A stretch of DNA of 64,000 nt from Sunxiuqinia indica. GTDB lineage: Bacteria > Bacteroidota > Bacteroidia > Bacteroidales > Prolixibacteraceae. The notes beneath the pieces were generated by a model. That model had not been told where the DNA came from and made no database searches. It was given only the letters and a program-made list of their open reading frames with translations. Within the stretch, counting starts at the first letter, position 1. Each line of letters starts with the position of its first letter. Position numbers and translations under genes: made by a program. The stretch is from contig NZ_WVEM01000013.1 of the NCBI RefSeq assembly GCF_009847015.1, positions 62,001 to 126,000 on the forward strand, written 5' to 3'. Shown here in pieces: positions 1 through 7,460 of the stretch.

Positions 1-460
1 CGACGAAATTTTAGACTCACTCACCTATGATAATTGTTCTAATCTGGCGACTAACTTAATGAATGACTTCGTCTCCGGAAAATACGATCGAATTGAATTG
101 GTGTATAATCAGTTTAAGAATGCGGCTGTTCAAATCTGCACCAAGGAGCAGTTCCTACCGGTTGAAATCTCGGAGGAGGACGATATGTCTGCAAAAAACA
201 GTAATTTCATTTACGAGCCATCTAAGGAGCAGATCGTTGAAGAATTAATACCAAAATCGTTGAAGGTTCAAATCTTCAAGGCTCTGTTGGATTCGAATGC
301 CGCTGAACATGGAGCCCGGATGACCGCTATGCACAAAGCAACGGACAACGCTACCGATTTGATTCACGACCTAACGCTGACATTTAACAAAGCCCGCCAG
401 GCTGCCATTACCAATGCTATTTTAGAGGTAACAAATGGCGCTGAAGCCTTGAATGGTTAA
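1..460 (+). CDS. atpG: ATP synthase F1 gamma subunit, 3' part
   Basis: This is the C-terminal part of the gamma subunit, the central rotor shaft of F1Fo ATP synthase at the cytoplasmic face of the inner membrane. The reading frame is open from base 2, so the 5' end lies outside the window. The family hallmark is the last helix: a stretch like AEHGARMTAMHKATDNA followed by FNKARQAAITNAILEVTNGA, which forms the C-terminal half of the coiled-coil shaft inside the alpha3beta3 ring. An acidic loop (EISEEDD) precedes it. The frame ends with TAA at 458-460 and is followed by a strong hairpin, so this is the end of its transcription unit. The genes before it (expected atpA, atpH and so on) cannot be seen. 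Confidence 0.95.
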   Translation, partial: DEILDSLTYDNCSNLATNLMNDFVSGKYDRIELVYNQFKNAAVQICTKEQFLPVEISEEDDMSAKNSNFIYEPSKEQIVEELIPKSLKVQIFKALLDSNAAEHGARMTAMHKATDNATDLIHDLTLTFNKARQAAITNAILEVTNGAEALNG

Positions 461-485
461 AAGAAAATATCACATTAAAACACAT

Positions 486-518
486 AAAAAAGGGGTTTCA
501 AATTTGAAACCCCTTTTT
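486..518. terminator. Bidirectional terminator between atpG and tsf
   Basis: A perfect inverted repeat, AAAAAGGGGTTTC/GAAACCCCTTTTT with a short A/T loop, lies between the convergent atpG and tsf stop codons. It has a T-run on both strands, so it can stop transcription from either side. Confidence 0.9.
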
Positions 519-544
519 GCTTATATCTCGTAAATTACTTTTGC

Positions 545-1372
545 TTACTCCGCAAGTGTAAAACGAATAAACTCAGTTACTGTCAAATCACCATCAACTG
601 ATTTTAGGTAATCTTTCACAGTTTGTTTGTTGTCTTTAACAAACGCCTGATTCAATAGCGTGTTTTCTTTGAAGAATTTGTTTAAAGAACCTTGAGCAAT
701 TTTATCAAGCATCGCTTCCGGTTTTCCTTCCTGACGGAATTTTTCCTTTGCAATTTCTAATTCCTTATCAATTACTTCCTGAGAAACATCACTTTTATCT
801 ACGGCAACAGGGTTCATTGCAGCTACTTGCATCGCTACATCTCTCATCACCTGAGTATCAATACCACCTTTGTTGAAACCAACCAGAGTAGCTAGTTTAT
901 TACCTGGGTGAATATAAGGAACAACTGATTCTGCTTCGATTTTACCATAGAATGATATCTCGATTTTTTCGCCAATTACTCCGGTTTGCTCAGTTACGTG
1001 TGATTCAATTGAACGACCATCAAGCTCCAATGCTTTCAAAGCATCCAGATCAGCAGGTTTGTTTGCGATAGCAGCATCCAAAAACGACTTTGTTTTCTTA
1101 ACGAAATCTTCGTTTTTTGCAACAAAATCAGTTTCGCAGTTAAGAACTACAATTGCTCCAAATTTACCATTTTCACTTACGCCAGCCAGTGCAGCACCTT
1201 CAGATGCTTCACGATCAGAACGTTTATTGGCTACTAATTTACCTTTTTCGCGGATAATTTGTACAGCGGCATCAAAGTCGCCATTTGCGTCGGCAAGGGC
1301 GTTTTTACAGTCCATCATGCCGGCACCAGTTGCTTTACGCAACTTCATTACATCTGCAGCAGAAATTGCCAT
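545..1372 (-). CDS. tsf: Translation elongation factor Ts
   Basis: EF-Ts is the guanine nucleotide exchange factor that regenerates EF-Tu-GTP. The product is 275 residues, normal for the family. The N-terminal UBA-like domain carries VMKLRKATGAGMMDCKNAL and is followed by the TDFVAKN signature that contacts EF-Tu (TDFV motif near residue 80). The start is the ATG at 1370-1372 (MAISAADV); the frame continues upstream for 23 codons, but that extension is not like the family and overlaps the rpsB 3' end. It is the last gene of rplM-rpsI-rpsB-tsf, 34 bases after rpsB, as is usual for rpsB-tsf pairs. It ends just before the shared terminator with atpG. Confidence 0.97.
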   Translation of the reverse strand: MAISAADVMKLRKATGAGMMDCKNALADANGDFDAAVQIIREKGKLVANKRSDREASEGAALAGVSENGKFGAIVVLNCETDFVAKNEDFVKKTKSFLDAAIANKPADLDALKALELDGRSIESHVTEQTGVIGEKIEISFYGKIEAESVVPYIHPGNKLATLVGFNKGGIDTQVMRDVAMQVAAMNPVAVDKSDVSQEVIDKELEIAKEKFRQEGKPEAMLDKIAQGSLNKFFKENTLLNQAFVKDNKQTVKDYLKSVDGDLTVTEFIRFTLAE

Positions 1373-1406
1373 GATTGTGTGTTTTTTTGAATTATTATTT
1401 GAGCAA

Positions 1407-2219
1407 TTATTCTTTGTCTGTATCGTTACTTTCAACGTCAACCTTTTCAGCTTTTACATCAGCTTTAGCAGCTGACTTTTTACTTTTTGCTCTTTTAGGT
1501 TTCTCGTCTGCACCGTCGTTTTCACGCTCAACTTTACGCTCATTCAATCCTTCTCCAACAGCATCGCACATTAATCGAACGATTAGGCGAACTGACTGAG
1601 AAGCATCATCATTCGATGGAATGATAAAGTCAAGTCCTTCTGGATTCGAATTGGTATCAACCATTGCAAATACAGGAATTCCCAATTTTTGAGCTTCGCG
1701 TACTGCGATTTTCTCTTTCATCACATCAACTACAAAAAGTGCGGCAGGAAGACGAGTCAGGTCAGCAATACTACCTAAAATTTTCTCCAGCTTGGCACGT
1801 TGACGTGTAATTTGCAACTTTTCGCGTTTTGACAAGTTATCCCAACTGCTATCCTTCGTCATCTTATCGATGGAAATCATTTTTTTCACCGCTTTGCGGA
1901 TCGTTGGGAAATTTGTTAGCATACCTCCTGGCCAACGCTCAACTACGTAAGGCATATTTACTGCACTTACAGCATCAGCAACGATATCTTTCGCTTGTTT
2001 CTTCGTTGCTACGAATAGTATTTTGCGACCCGATTTGGCAATTTGTTTCAAGGCGGCAGCGGCCTCATCGATTTTCACTACTGTTTTTTGTAGATCGATG
2101 ATGTGGATTCCATTTTTCTCCATAAAAATGTATGGAGCCATGTTTGGATTCCACTTTCTTTTCAGGTGACCAAAGTGTACACCTGCATCCAATAATTCTT
2201 GAAAATTTGTTCTTGGCAT
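1407..2219 (-). CDS. rpsB: 30S ribosomal protein S2
   Basis: S2 binds late to the head/body junction of the 30S subunit. The start MPRTNFQELLDAGVHFGH and the segment KRKWNPNMAPYIF are diagnostic, as are the internal RWPGGMLTNF and the DTNSNP stretch. Length is 270 residues. The last roughly 40 residues are a low-complexity Lys/Ala/Asp/Glu-rich tail that extends past the conserved fold, as in many Bacteroidota. It lies 114 bases after rpsI and 34 bases before tsf. The 114-base gap holds a GC-rich structure that may be an S2-type leader (listed separately). Confidence 0.97.
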   Translation of the reverse strand: MPRTNFQELLDAGVHFGHLKRKWNPNMAPYIFMEKNGIHIIDLQKTVVKIDEAAAALKQIAKSGRKILFVATKKQAKDIVADAVSAVNMPYVVERWPGGMLTNFPTIRKAVKKMISIDKMTKDSSWDNLSKREKLQITRQRAKLEKILGSIADLTRLPAALFVVDVMKEKIAVREAQKLGIPVFAMVDTNSNPEGLDFIIPSNDDASQSVRLIVRLMCDAVGEGLNERKVERENDGADEKPKRAKSKKSAAKADVKAEKVDVESNDTDKE

Positions 2220-2257
2220 CTTTTGACTTTTTTAAATAATTTGCTGAAAAGCAACCC

Positions 2258-2292
2258 CTGAGTAGCCCCTAACCCAAAGCCGGGAGTCTCAG
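2258..2292 (-). promoter_or_regulatory. Structured rpsI-rpsB intercistronic element (candidate S2 leader)
   Basis: The gap between rpsI and rpsB contains a stem CTGAG/CTCAG (2258-2262 with 2288-2292) that encloses C-rich and G-rich runs able to pair further (CCC 2273-2275 with GGG 2282-2284). It is much more GC-rich than the A/T-rich flanks. No T-run follows, so it is not an obvious terminator. In other bacteria S2 autoregulates rpsB-tsf through a leader; that this element does the same is an inference. Confidence 0.35.
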
Positions 2293-2333
2293 TGATTTCA
2301 GATCCACAGTCATATTTAGTTTGAAAATTTCGA

Positions 2334-2720
2334 TTAACGTTTTGAGAACTGGAAACGCTTTCTTGCTTTTGGCTGTCCTGGTTTCTTACGCTCCACCTCA
2401 CGCGGATCACGAGTCAGAAAGCCTGCTTCCTTCAATACTGCTCTTGCTTCCGGATCAATTTCAATCAAAGCTCTAGAGATCGCTAAACGCAATGCTTCAG
2501 CCTGACCTTTAATACCACCTCCGTCAAGATTAACTTTCACATCATACTGATCAGCTACACCAAGCAAGTTTAATGGTTGCATAACAACATATTGTAGTGT
2601 TCCATTTGGGAAATACTCTTTTAAATCCCTTTTGTTAATGGTAACATTTCCTTTGCCTTCGCTTATGTATGTACGAGCAACGGCAGATTTTCTACGTCCT
2701 AGGGTATTTACTACTTCCAT
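2334..2720 (-). CDS. rpsI: 30S ribosomal protein S9
   Basis: S9 (uS9) sits in the 30S head, and its C-terminal tail reaches the P-site tRNA anticodon. It is 128 residues long. The start MEVVNTLGRRKSAVART, the central GGGIKGQAEALRLAISRAL and the terminal KARKRFQFSKR are characteristic; the basic -SKR end is the tail that contacts tRNA. The ATG lies only 2 bases after the rplM stop, so the two are translationally coupled in the conserved rplM-rpsI pair. Confidence 0.98.
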   Translation of the reverse strand: MEVVNTLGRRKSAVARTYISEGKGNVTINKRDLKEYFPNGTLQYVVMQPLNLLGVADQYDVKVNLDGGGIKGQAEALRLAISRALIEIDPEARAVLKEAGFLTRDPREVERKKPGQPKARKRFQFSKR

Positions 2721-2722
2721 TG

Positions 2723-3181
2723 TTACAATTTAATCTTTTTTAAATCAATTACTTTTGGGTTTTGAGCTTCTTGCTTGTGCTCAGCACCAACATACACTTT
2801 CATGTTTCCAAAAACCTTGCGTCCTAAACGGTTTTTTGGAAGCATACCTCTAACAGCTGACTCAACAACACGCTCTGGATATTTAGCAAATACGTCTGCC
2901 GGATTCTGTGAACGTTGTCCACCTGGATATCCGGTATGACGCAAGTAAATCTTGTCGGTCATTTTTTTACCTGAGAAACGAACTTTCTCTGCATTGATCA
3001 CAATTACATTATCCCCACAATCTGCGTGAGGTGTAAAGTTGGGTTTATGTTTTCCTCTAAGGATTTTTGCGACAGCGCTGGCCAAACGACCAACGATCAT
3101 ATCTGCTGCATCAACAACAACCCATTCCTTATTTGCCGTGGCACTGTTGGCCGAAACGGTCTTGTAAGATAAAGTATCCAC
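2723..3181 (-). CDS. rplM: 50S ribosomal protein L13
   Basis: L13 (uL13) is an early-assembly 50S protein. It is 152 residues with WVVVDAADMIVGRLAS near the N-terminus, HTGYPGGQRSQ in the middle and VRGMLPKNRLGRKVFGNMKVY towards the C-terminus, all typical of the family. It is the first gene of the rplM-rpsI-rpsB-tsf operon. A near-perfect Bacteroidota promoter lies about 160 bases upstream, so the mRNA has a long leader with two hairpins (listed separately), as expected for autoregulation by a ribosomal protein. Confidence 0.98.
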   Translation of the reverse strand: MDTLSYKTVSANSATANKEWVVVDAADMIVGRLASAVAKILRGKHKPNFTPHADCGDNVIVINAEKVRFSGKKMTDKIYLRHTGYPGGQRSQNPADVFAKYPERVVESAVRGMLPKNRLGRKVFGNMKVYVGAEHKQEAQNPKVIDLKKIKL

Positions 3182-3345
3182 TTGCCTTTAATTTTTAAAA
3201 TTAACACTAAAAGTTGCAAAAACTTACATTTCAATTGGTTGCGTGGCTTTCCACGTTATTAACACCGGGCATGTTAATAAGCTTTCTACCATCAACATAT
3301 TCAATCATTTATAAGAACTGCAAGTACGGACAATAATCGGGACTG
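3182..3345 (-). promoter_or_regulatory. Long structured 5' leader of the rplM operon (candidate L13 leader)
   Basis: The transcript predicted from the promoter at 3346-3376 has a leader of about 160 nt. In it a perfect 9-bp stem TTATTAACA/TGTTAATAA (3256-3264 with 3272-3280, loop of 7 bases containing CCGGG) is directly followed, in the RNA direction, by a 5-bp stem CGTGG/CCACG (3242-3246 with 3251-3255) with a tetraloop. L13-binding leaders are known in several bacterial groups and, to my recollection, a candidate has been described in Bacteroidia; assigning this element to it is an inference. Confidence 0.55.
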
Positions 3346-3376
3346 CAAAAGTATTTCTTTTTTCTTAAAAAGCAAA
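3346..3376 (-). promoter_or_regulatory. Promoter of rplM-rpsI-rpsB-tsf
   Basis: On the minus strand a -33 element TTTG (3373-3376) is followed after 19 bases by TACTTTTG (3346-3353), an exact match to the Bacteroidota consensus TTTG-N19-TAnnTTTG. The start point is expected near 3340. Confidence 0.8.
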
Positions 3377-3526
3377 CAGAAAATGACAGCAAAAACAAAA
3401 TTAACACAAAGATTTACAAGCAGGAACGAAACACAGGGATAGCGAGAATGTGCAGAAATGATGAAGTCACTACTTCAAATTCAGGCGTTCTAGTCTTCCT
3501 CCCTCTTTAAACTTCCTCGTCTTTTA

Positions 3527-3534
3527 TATATTTG
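3527..3534 (+). promoter_or_regulatory. Start-proximal promoter of the DNA glycosylase gene
   Basis: TATATTTG matches the -7 element exactly and ends only 4 bases before the ATG at 3539. Since transcription normally starts 5-7 bases after this element, the mRNA would begin at or next to the AUG and be leaderless. No clear -33 element is seen. Confidence 0.6.
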
Positions 3535-3538
3535 TTGC

Positions 3539-4060
3539 ATGGAGTTGAAAAACGATAGGCTTTTAGCTGATTTCTTCAGACGCGACACCGTTGTGGTTGC
3601 GAGGGAGTTAATTGGCAAAACACTTATTCGGGTTTTTGATGATGGAACAATGCGCCGCTATGTAATTACTGAAACAGAAGCCTACTGTGGACAAAGCGAT
3701 CTGGCTTGCCACACCAGTAAAGGGCTCACCAAGCGAACACAAGTGATGTTTGAAGCCGGAGGATTGGTATATGTCTACTTAATTTACGGTCAGTATTGGC
3801 TATTGAATTTTGTAACCGAACAGGAAGGAAGTGGATCCGCAGTTCTAATCCGAGGCTTGAAAAGGCACAACGGCCCAGGCAGACTTGGCCGCGAACTTAA
3901 ACTAGACAAATCCTTTTATGGTGAAAATCTGGAAAGCTCCACCCGCATTTGGCTGGAAGATGCCAACCCTGTAAATCAGATTTCAGAACATCCACGGGTT
4001 GGGATTCATTATGCCGGCGAACCTTGGGTCAGCAAATTATGGCGCTTTAAAGCTGACTAA
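3539..4060 (+). CDS. mpg: DNA-3-methyladenine glycosylase (AAG/MPG family)
   Basis: This monofunctional base-excision repair enzyme removes alkylated or deaminated purines such as 3-methyladenine and hypoxanthine. The 173-residue protein has the family blocks in order: LLADFFRRDTVVVARELIGKTL, then TETEAYCG (the Glu here matches the catalytic Glu of the human enzyme), ACHTSKGLTKRTQVMF, YVYLIYGQYWLLNFV with the base-flipping Tyr region, and GPGRLGREL. It is slightly shorter than the usual 190-210 residues but complete at both ends. It stands alone, opposite the ribosomal operon, with a -7 element right before the ATG. Confidence 0.93.
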   Translation: MELKNDRLLADFFRRDTVVVARELIGKTLIRVFDDGTMRRYVITETEAYCGQSDLACHTSKGLTKRTQVMFEAGGLVYVYLIYGQYWLLNFVTEQEGSGSAVLIRGLKRHNGPGRLGRELKLDKSFYGENLESSTRIWLEDANPVNQISEHPRVGIHYAGEPWVSKLWRFKAD

Positions 4061-4100
4061 ATACAGGCTGCATTGAACTGTGCCCGCCTCTGACACTTCA

Positions 4101-5162
4101 TCAATTAGCTGGCGGTGTTTCGGCAGATGCTCTATTTCGTATTTTCTCAATCTCATTGGGGTATTCGGCATACAACTTCTCTAAGTATGGTCGCATAAAG
4201 TTTTTCATGTCCACTTCAAACCGCTTAATGAGCTCTTTGCACAAATAGCTGCTTTTATTGTTTTCAATATCGTTAAATACTTTCATCAGGTCCTTTTCAT
4301 AAGTTTCTCTCTCTTCCTCGTCAAAAGCTTTGCTTATTCCCATAATATAAAGCTCCAGTTTTAACGCAAACGCTAACCCGTAGTCAGGAAGTATCTTAAT
4401 CGATTTGTCGCAGTTCTCGATCGCATCATCTAAATAATGCTTTGCCCCATAGAGGTGATACATGTCGTTAAATGCAATGGCTGAATTTGCGTAAGTTGTA
4501 TGCAGTAATATATATCTTTCTTCATATTCTTTAATCAACCCAATCATCTTCTCCAATCGTTGCGGGAAGCTGCTATAGTAATAACAACGCATGATCGTAT
4601 CAATAAGCGTTACGTTTTTATGCTCGGGAATGGTCACGGTCTCATCATTCAGGTAGCTTTTCAGGTCGTCAACTTCTTCTTCTTTTACACGGTGTTTGTT
4701 TTTCTTAATGGTGTCTATTTTGAAATCAAGCAAACTATTGATCACACTGGAAAAGTACTGATTACTGATTTCTTTTATCCGGTCCTCGTTTTCTGTTTTC
4801 AACTGGTTTACCTTTCCTTCGATGGTCGTTTGCAGATAGCTTCGCGCATATCGGTTTACCAGAAACCCAAGCAGCGAAATCAAAGCTGCAATTACAAACA
4901 ACCACCAATTGGCAATCTCGCGCATCGATGTTTGAATCTTTGCATTTAATATTTCCTCAAAATCCTCGTTGGGTATTCTGGTATAAGAACCTTCATCAAT
5001 AACCATTTCCAACCTACTGATCTGCCCCTGCAAACTGTCATTTAATAACATCAAACGAGCGAGCGAATCTGAACCATGCTGAGCTTTCAGGTTCATTACC
5101 AATCCCAATAATAACATCAAAAGCATAAAATAAAATGGCCTGAGAGACAATTTTAATATCAT
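4101..5162 (-). CDS. Membrane-anchored coiled-coil/helical-repeat protein, unknown function
   Basis: I do not recognise this 353-residue protein. It has a signal-like hydrophobic N-terminus (about 5-27, ending LKAQ), a short segment of coiled-coil character (30-80), one clear membrane helix (about 86-103, WWLFVIAALISLLGFLV), then a charged coiled-coil region (115-135) and an alpha-helical C-terminal part. Residues around 220-290 (for example YLDDAIENCDKSIKILPDYG) look like degenerate TPR repeats. The likely topology is a periplasmic N-terminal segment and a cytoplasmic helical domain. It is convergent with the glycosylase gene and divergent from the protease gene, so it is probably its own transcription unit. 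No clear promoter is seen. Confidence 0.8.
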   Translation of the reverse strand: MILKLSLRPFYFMLLMLLLGLVMNLKAQHGSDSLARLMLLNDSLQGQISRLEMVIDEGSYTRIPNEDFEEILNAKIQTSMREIANWWLFVIAALISLLGFLVNRYARSYLQTTIEGKVNQLKTENEDRIKEISNQYFSSVINSLLDFKIDTIKKNKHRVKEEEVDDLKSYLNDETVTIPEHKNVTLIDTIMRCYYYSSFPQRLEKMIGLIKEYEERYILLHTTYANSAIAFNDMYHLYGAKHYLDDAIENCDKSIKILPDYGLAFALKLELYIMGISKAFDEEERETYEKDLMKVFNDIENNKSSYLCKELIKRFEVDMKNFMRPYLEKLYAEYPNEIEKIRNRASAETPPAN

Positions 5163-5471
5163 AACCTTAAAAATTAAAAATGAACATAGGCTTACTAATC
5201 GCGATTAATCATTTCATCATCAGTCACATACAGACACTAAGTTACGGAATAACTAGCTATTTCACATCTTTTTATCTGTTTCTATTAACCAAATTCATTA
5301 GAAAAATTCAATACCTGTGTCCAAGAAATGCTAAGAAATTCGTAAAATATTGAAGAATAGTAATTGTTTTACTGTAATGTCAATTAAGAATATTTAACTA
5401 ATATCTTGAAAATGACAACAGCTTTTAAACAAAGCTTTACTATTTTTGTCGATTGTCAATAAAAACAGTTA
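5163..5471. other. Intergenic region before the S41 protease
   Basis: This 309-base, A/T-rich divergent gap contains the protease promoter at 5441-5448 and a small inverted repeat GCTTT/AAAGC (5421-5425 with 5431-5435) just upstream of it. I see no RNA gene and no convincing promoter for the minus-strand membrane protein. Confidence 0.6.
5441..5448 (+). promoter_or_regulatory. Promoter -7 element of the S41 protease gene
   Basis: TATTTTTG matches TAnnTTTG and lies 23 bases before the start codon. The -33 element is not clear. Confidence 0.55.
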
Positions 5472-7226
5472 ATGATGAAACAAAATAGAAAAACGAAGAT
5501 AGGACTTTCAATAGCAGGCCTTTTTCTGGTGGCGTCGATCGTAATGACCGGGTTTAACCGGGATGAAAAACTATTTCTTGTTGATAAAAACCTCGATATT
5601 TATTACACACTGGTTCGCGAACTCAATTTGTTTTATGTCGATGAAATTAACCCGACCGATTTAGTTAAAACCAGTATCGACGAAATGCTTGGATCGCTGG
5701 ATCCCTATACCAACTATATTCCTGAATCGGACATGGAGGATTTCCGGTTTATGACTACCGGAGAGTATGCCGGAATTGGGGCGATGATTAGCAAACATGG
5801 TGATCAGGTAATAATCGCTGAGCCTTACGAAGGATTTCCGGCTCAGAAGTCAGGGCTGAAAGCAGGCGATATTCTTATTGAGGTTGCCGGAAAAGAGACT
5901 GAAAAGATGTCTACCGAAGATGTGAGTAACTTATTAAAAGGCCCTGCCAATAAAGTGGTTTCCGTAAAAATCGACCGTCCGGGACAAAAAAAGAATCTTG
6001 AAATAGACATCGTTCGTGAAAAGATACAGATTGATGCTGTTCCTTATTATGGAATGATTGACGATGAAATCGGCTACATTCGACTTTCCAACTTCACCCA
6101 AAACTGCGGCGATGAAGTTAAAAAAGCGTTCACCGAACTGAAAAAGCAGAAAGGAGCCAAATCGCTGGTTTTGGATTTACGGTCGAATCCCGGCGGTCTG
6201 CTAATTGAAGCCGTAAAAATCGTTAACCTGTTTGTACCCAAAGGATCGGAAGTCGTTAGCACAAAAGGGAAAGTGAAACAGTGGGATAAAACCTACAAGG
6301 CAACTGAAAACCCGATAGACACCATCATGCCAATGGCTGTACTTGTTAATCGCGGATCAGCTTCTGCATCCGAGATTGTTTCAGGCGCGCTGCAAGATCT
6401 TGACCGGGCTGTAATTATTGGTAGCCGCACGTTTGGGAAAGGTTTGGTACAAACAACCCGCGACTTGAGCTACAATACAAAATTAAAAGTAACCACCGCC
6501 AAATACTACATTCCCAGCGGACGTTGCATTCAGGCATTGGATTACGCCCACCGAAATGAAGATGGCAGTGTGGGCACTATCCCGGATTCATTAATCACCG
6601 AATTCACAACGAAGAAAGGTAGAAAAGTGTATGACGGCGGAGGAATTGTTCCGGATCTGAAAATTGATCTGGATCGATTGAGTAGCTTGAGCATTAACCT
6701 TGTTCGCGACTTTATGATTTTTGATTATGCGACTAAATTTGCGAATGAAAACGAATCTATTCCTTCTCCCGAAGAATTTGAGATTTCCGATGAGATATTC
6801 GATGATTTCAAAACCTTTGTCAAAGAGCAAAAATTCTCGTATCAATCAGAAACCGAAGAGGTTTTCAGTGAGTTATTGGAAACTGCCAAAAGCGAAAAAT
6901 ATTACGATGTAGCTGAGGAACAATTCGAAGCTTTGAAAGTCAAAATTGGACATGAGCTGAACAAGGATCTGGAATCATTCAAAGAAGAAATCAAGGAAAT
7001 GCTGACCGACGAAATTGTTACCCGTTACTACTACCAGAAAGGAGCCATCAAGTCGGCTTTAAAAGACGACAAGGGGCTTGAGAAAGCAAAAGAGACCTTA
7101 AAAAATCCGCAAGCTTTTAGTACCGTATTTACCAAAGGGAAAATCATTTCAATGAATTGGAAAACACTAAAAACGAGAAGCCATTCAATAACCGAATCTT
7201 TTTCTAGCGAATACGCTGGTGCTTGA
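5472..7226 (+). CDS. C-terminal processing protease, S41 family
   Basis: CtpA/Prc-type serine protease that trims or degrades envelope proteins from their C-terminus. The 584-residue protein has an uncleaved signal anchor (about 9-28), an N-terminal helical segment with SLDPYTNYI (75-83), a PDZ domain (about 95-170, with EYAGIGAMI), and the S41 core (about 185-360). The catalytic pair is visible: Ser298 in GSASASEI and Lys323 in FGKGLVQ, 25 residues apart exactly as Ser430/Lys455 in E. coli Prc. The C-terminal 200 residues are a charged helical domain common in Bacteroidota homologues. Either of two adjacent ATGs (5472 or 5475) could start it. It is monocistronic, ended by the hairpin at 7251-7290. 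Confidence 0.93.
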   Translation: MMKQNRKTKIGLSIAGLFLVASIVMTGFNRDEKLFLVDKNLDIYYTLVRELNLFYVDEINPTDLVKTSIDEMLGSLDPYTNYIPESDMEDFRFMTTGEYAGIGAMISKHGDQVIIAEPYEGFPAQKSGLKAGDILIEVAGKETEKMSTEDVSNLLKGPANKVVSVKIDRPGQKKNLEIDIVREKIQIDAVPYYGMIDDEIGYIRLSNFTQNCGDEVKKAFTELKKQKGAKSLVLDLRSNPGGLLIEAVKIVNLFVPKGSEVVSTKGKVKQWDKTYKATENPIDTIMPMAVLVNRGSASASEIVSGALQDLDRAVIIGSRTFGKGLVQTTRDLSYNTKLKVTTAKYYIPSGRCIQALDYAHRNEDGSVGTIPDSLITEFTTKKGRKVYDGGGIVPDLKIDLDRLSSLSINLVRDFMIFDYATKFANENESIPSPEEFEISDEIFDDFKTFVKEQKFSYQSETEEVFSELLETAKSEKYYDVAEEQFEALKVKIGHELNKDLESFKEEIKEMLTDEIVTRYYYQKGAIKSALKDDKGLEKAKETLKNPQAFSTVFTKGKIISMNWKTLKTRSHSITESFSSEYAGA

Positions 7227-7250
7227 TTTGAAAAATAATATTCTGTGACA

Positions 7251-7290
7251 ATAAAGCCTCCGCAATTCTATATTGCAGAGGCTTTATTTT
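7251..7290. terminator. Bidirectional terminator, protease gene / zinc operon
   Basis: ATAAAGCCTC (7251-7260) pairs with GAGGCTTTAT (7278-7287), continued by GCAAT/ATTGC inside, with T-rich tails on both strands. The stop codon of the cysteine-rich gene on the minus strand (7284-7286) lies in the stem. Confidence 0.85.
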
Positions 7291-7460
7291 ATATCCGGCC
7301 TCTTCACCGGCTTCACCACAATTTCGCAAAGGCAACTGGGGCAAGTATAAATCTCGCAGCCTGTACAGGCAAAGCAGTTGCTGCAATCACGCTGCAAGTC
7401 ATCCTTTGAGTATGAATTGCCACAACTGTTGCAAGTTATCTGGTTGCCTTGATCAGCCAC
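7284..7460 (-). CDS. Small cysteine-rich, probably metal-binding protein of the zinc-transporter operon
   Basis: This 58-residue frame starts with GTG at 7458-7460, overlaps the 3' end of the permease gene (whose TGA is 7453-7455), and stops with TAA in the terminator stem. The protein has nine cysteines in pairs: CNSCG (10-13), CSNC (26-29), CTGC (32-35), CPSCLC (40-45), ending in a basic tail. The pattern is like a zinc ribbon or double treble-clef knot. It lacks a signal peptide or membrane segment, so it should be cytoplasmic. The position as last gene of a Zn/Mn ABC operon, with coding overlap, suggests a role in metal handling (buffer, chaperone or sensor), but no homologue is recognised. 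The regular Cys spacing and the fit between the overlap and the terminator argue that it is real. Confidence 0.7.
   Translation of the reverse strand: MADQGNQITCNSCGNSYSKDDLQRDCSNCFACTGCEIYTCPSCLCEIVVKPVKRPDIK

Larger units (their letters stand above)
3182..3538. other. Intergenic region rplM / DNA glycosylase
   Basis: This 357-base divergent gap holds the rplM leader and promoter (3182-3376), an A-rich stretch without visible structure (3377-3500), and the start-proximal promoter of the glycosylase gene (3527-3534). No open frame of interest or RNA gene is seen. Confidence 0.7.

Noticed and set aside
1059-1475. 138-residue plus-strand ORF over tsf
   Set aside because: It is antisense to a certain core gene and has no family features.
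7204-7386. 60-residue minus-strand ORF in the region after the protease gene
   Set aside because: It is in another frame than the cysteine-rich gene, ignores the operon overlap and reads through the terminator; the Cys-rich frame at 7284-7460 explains the region better.
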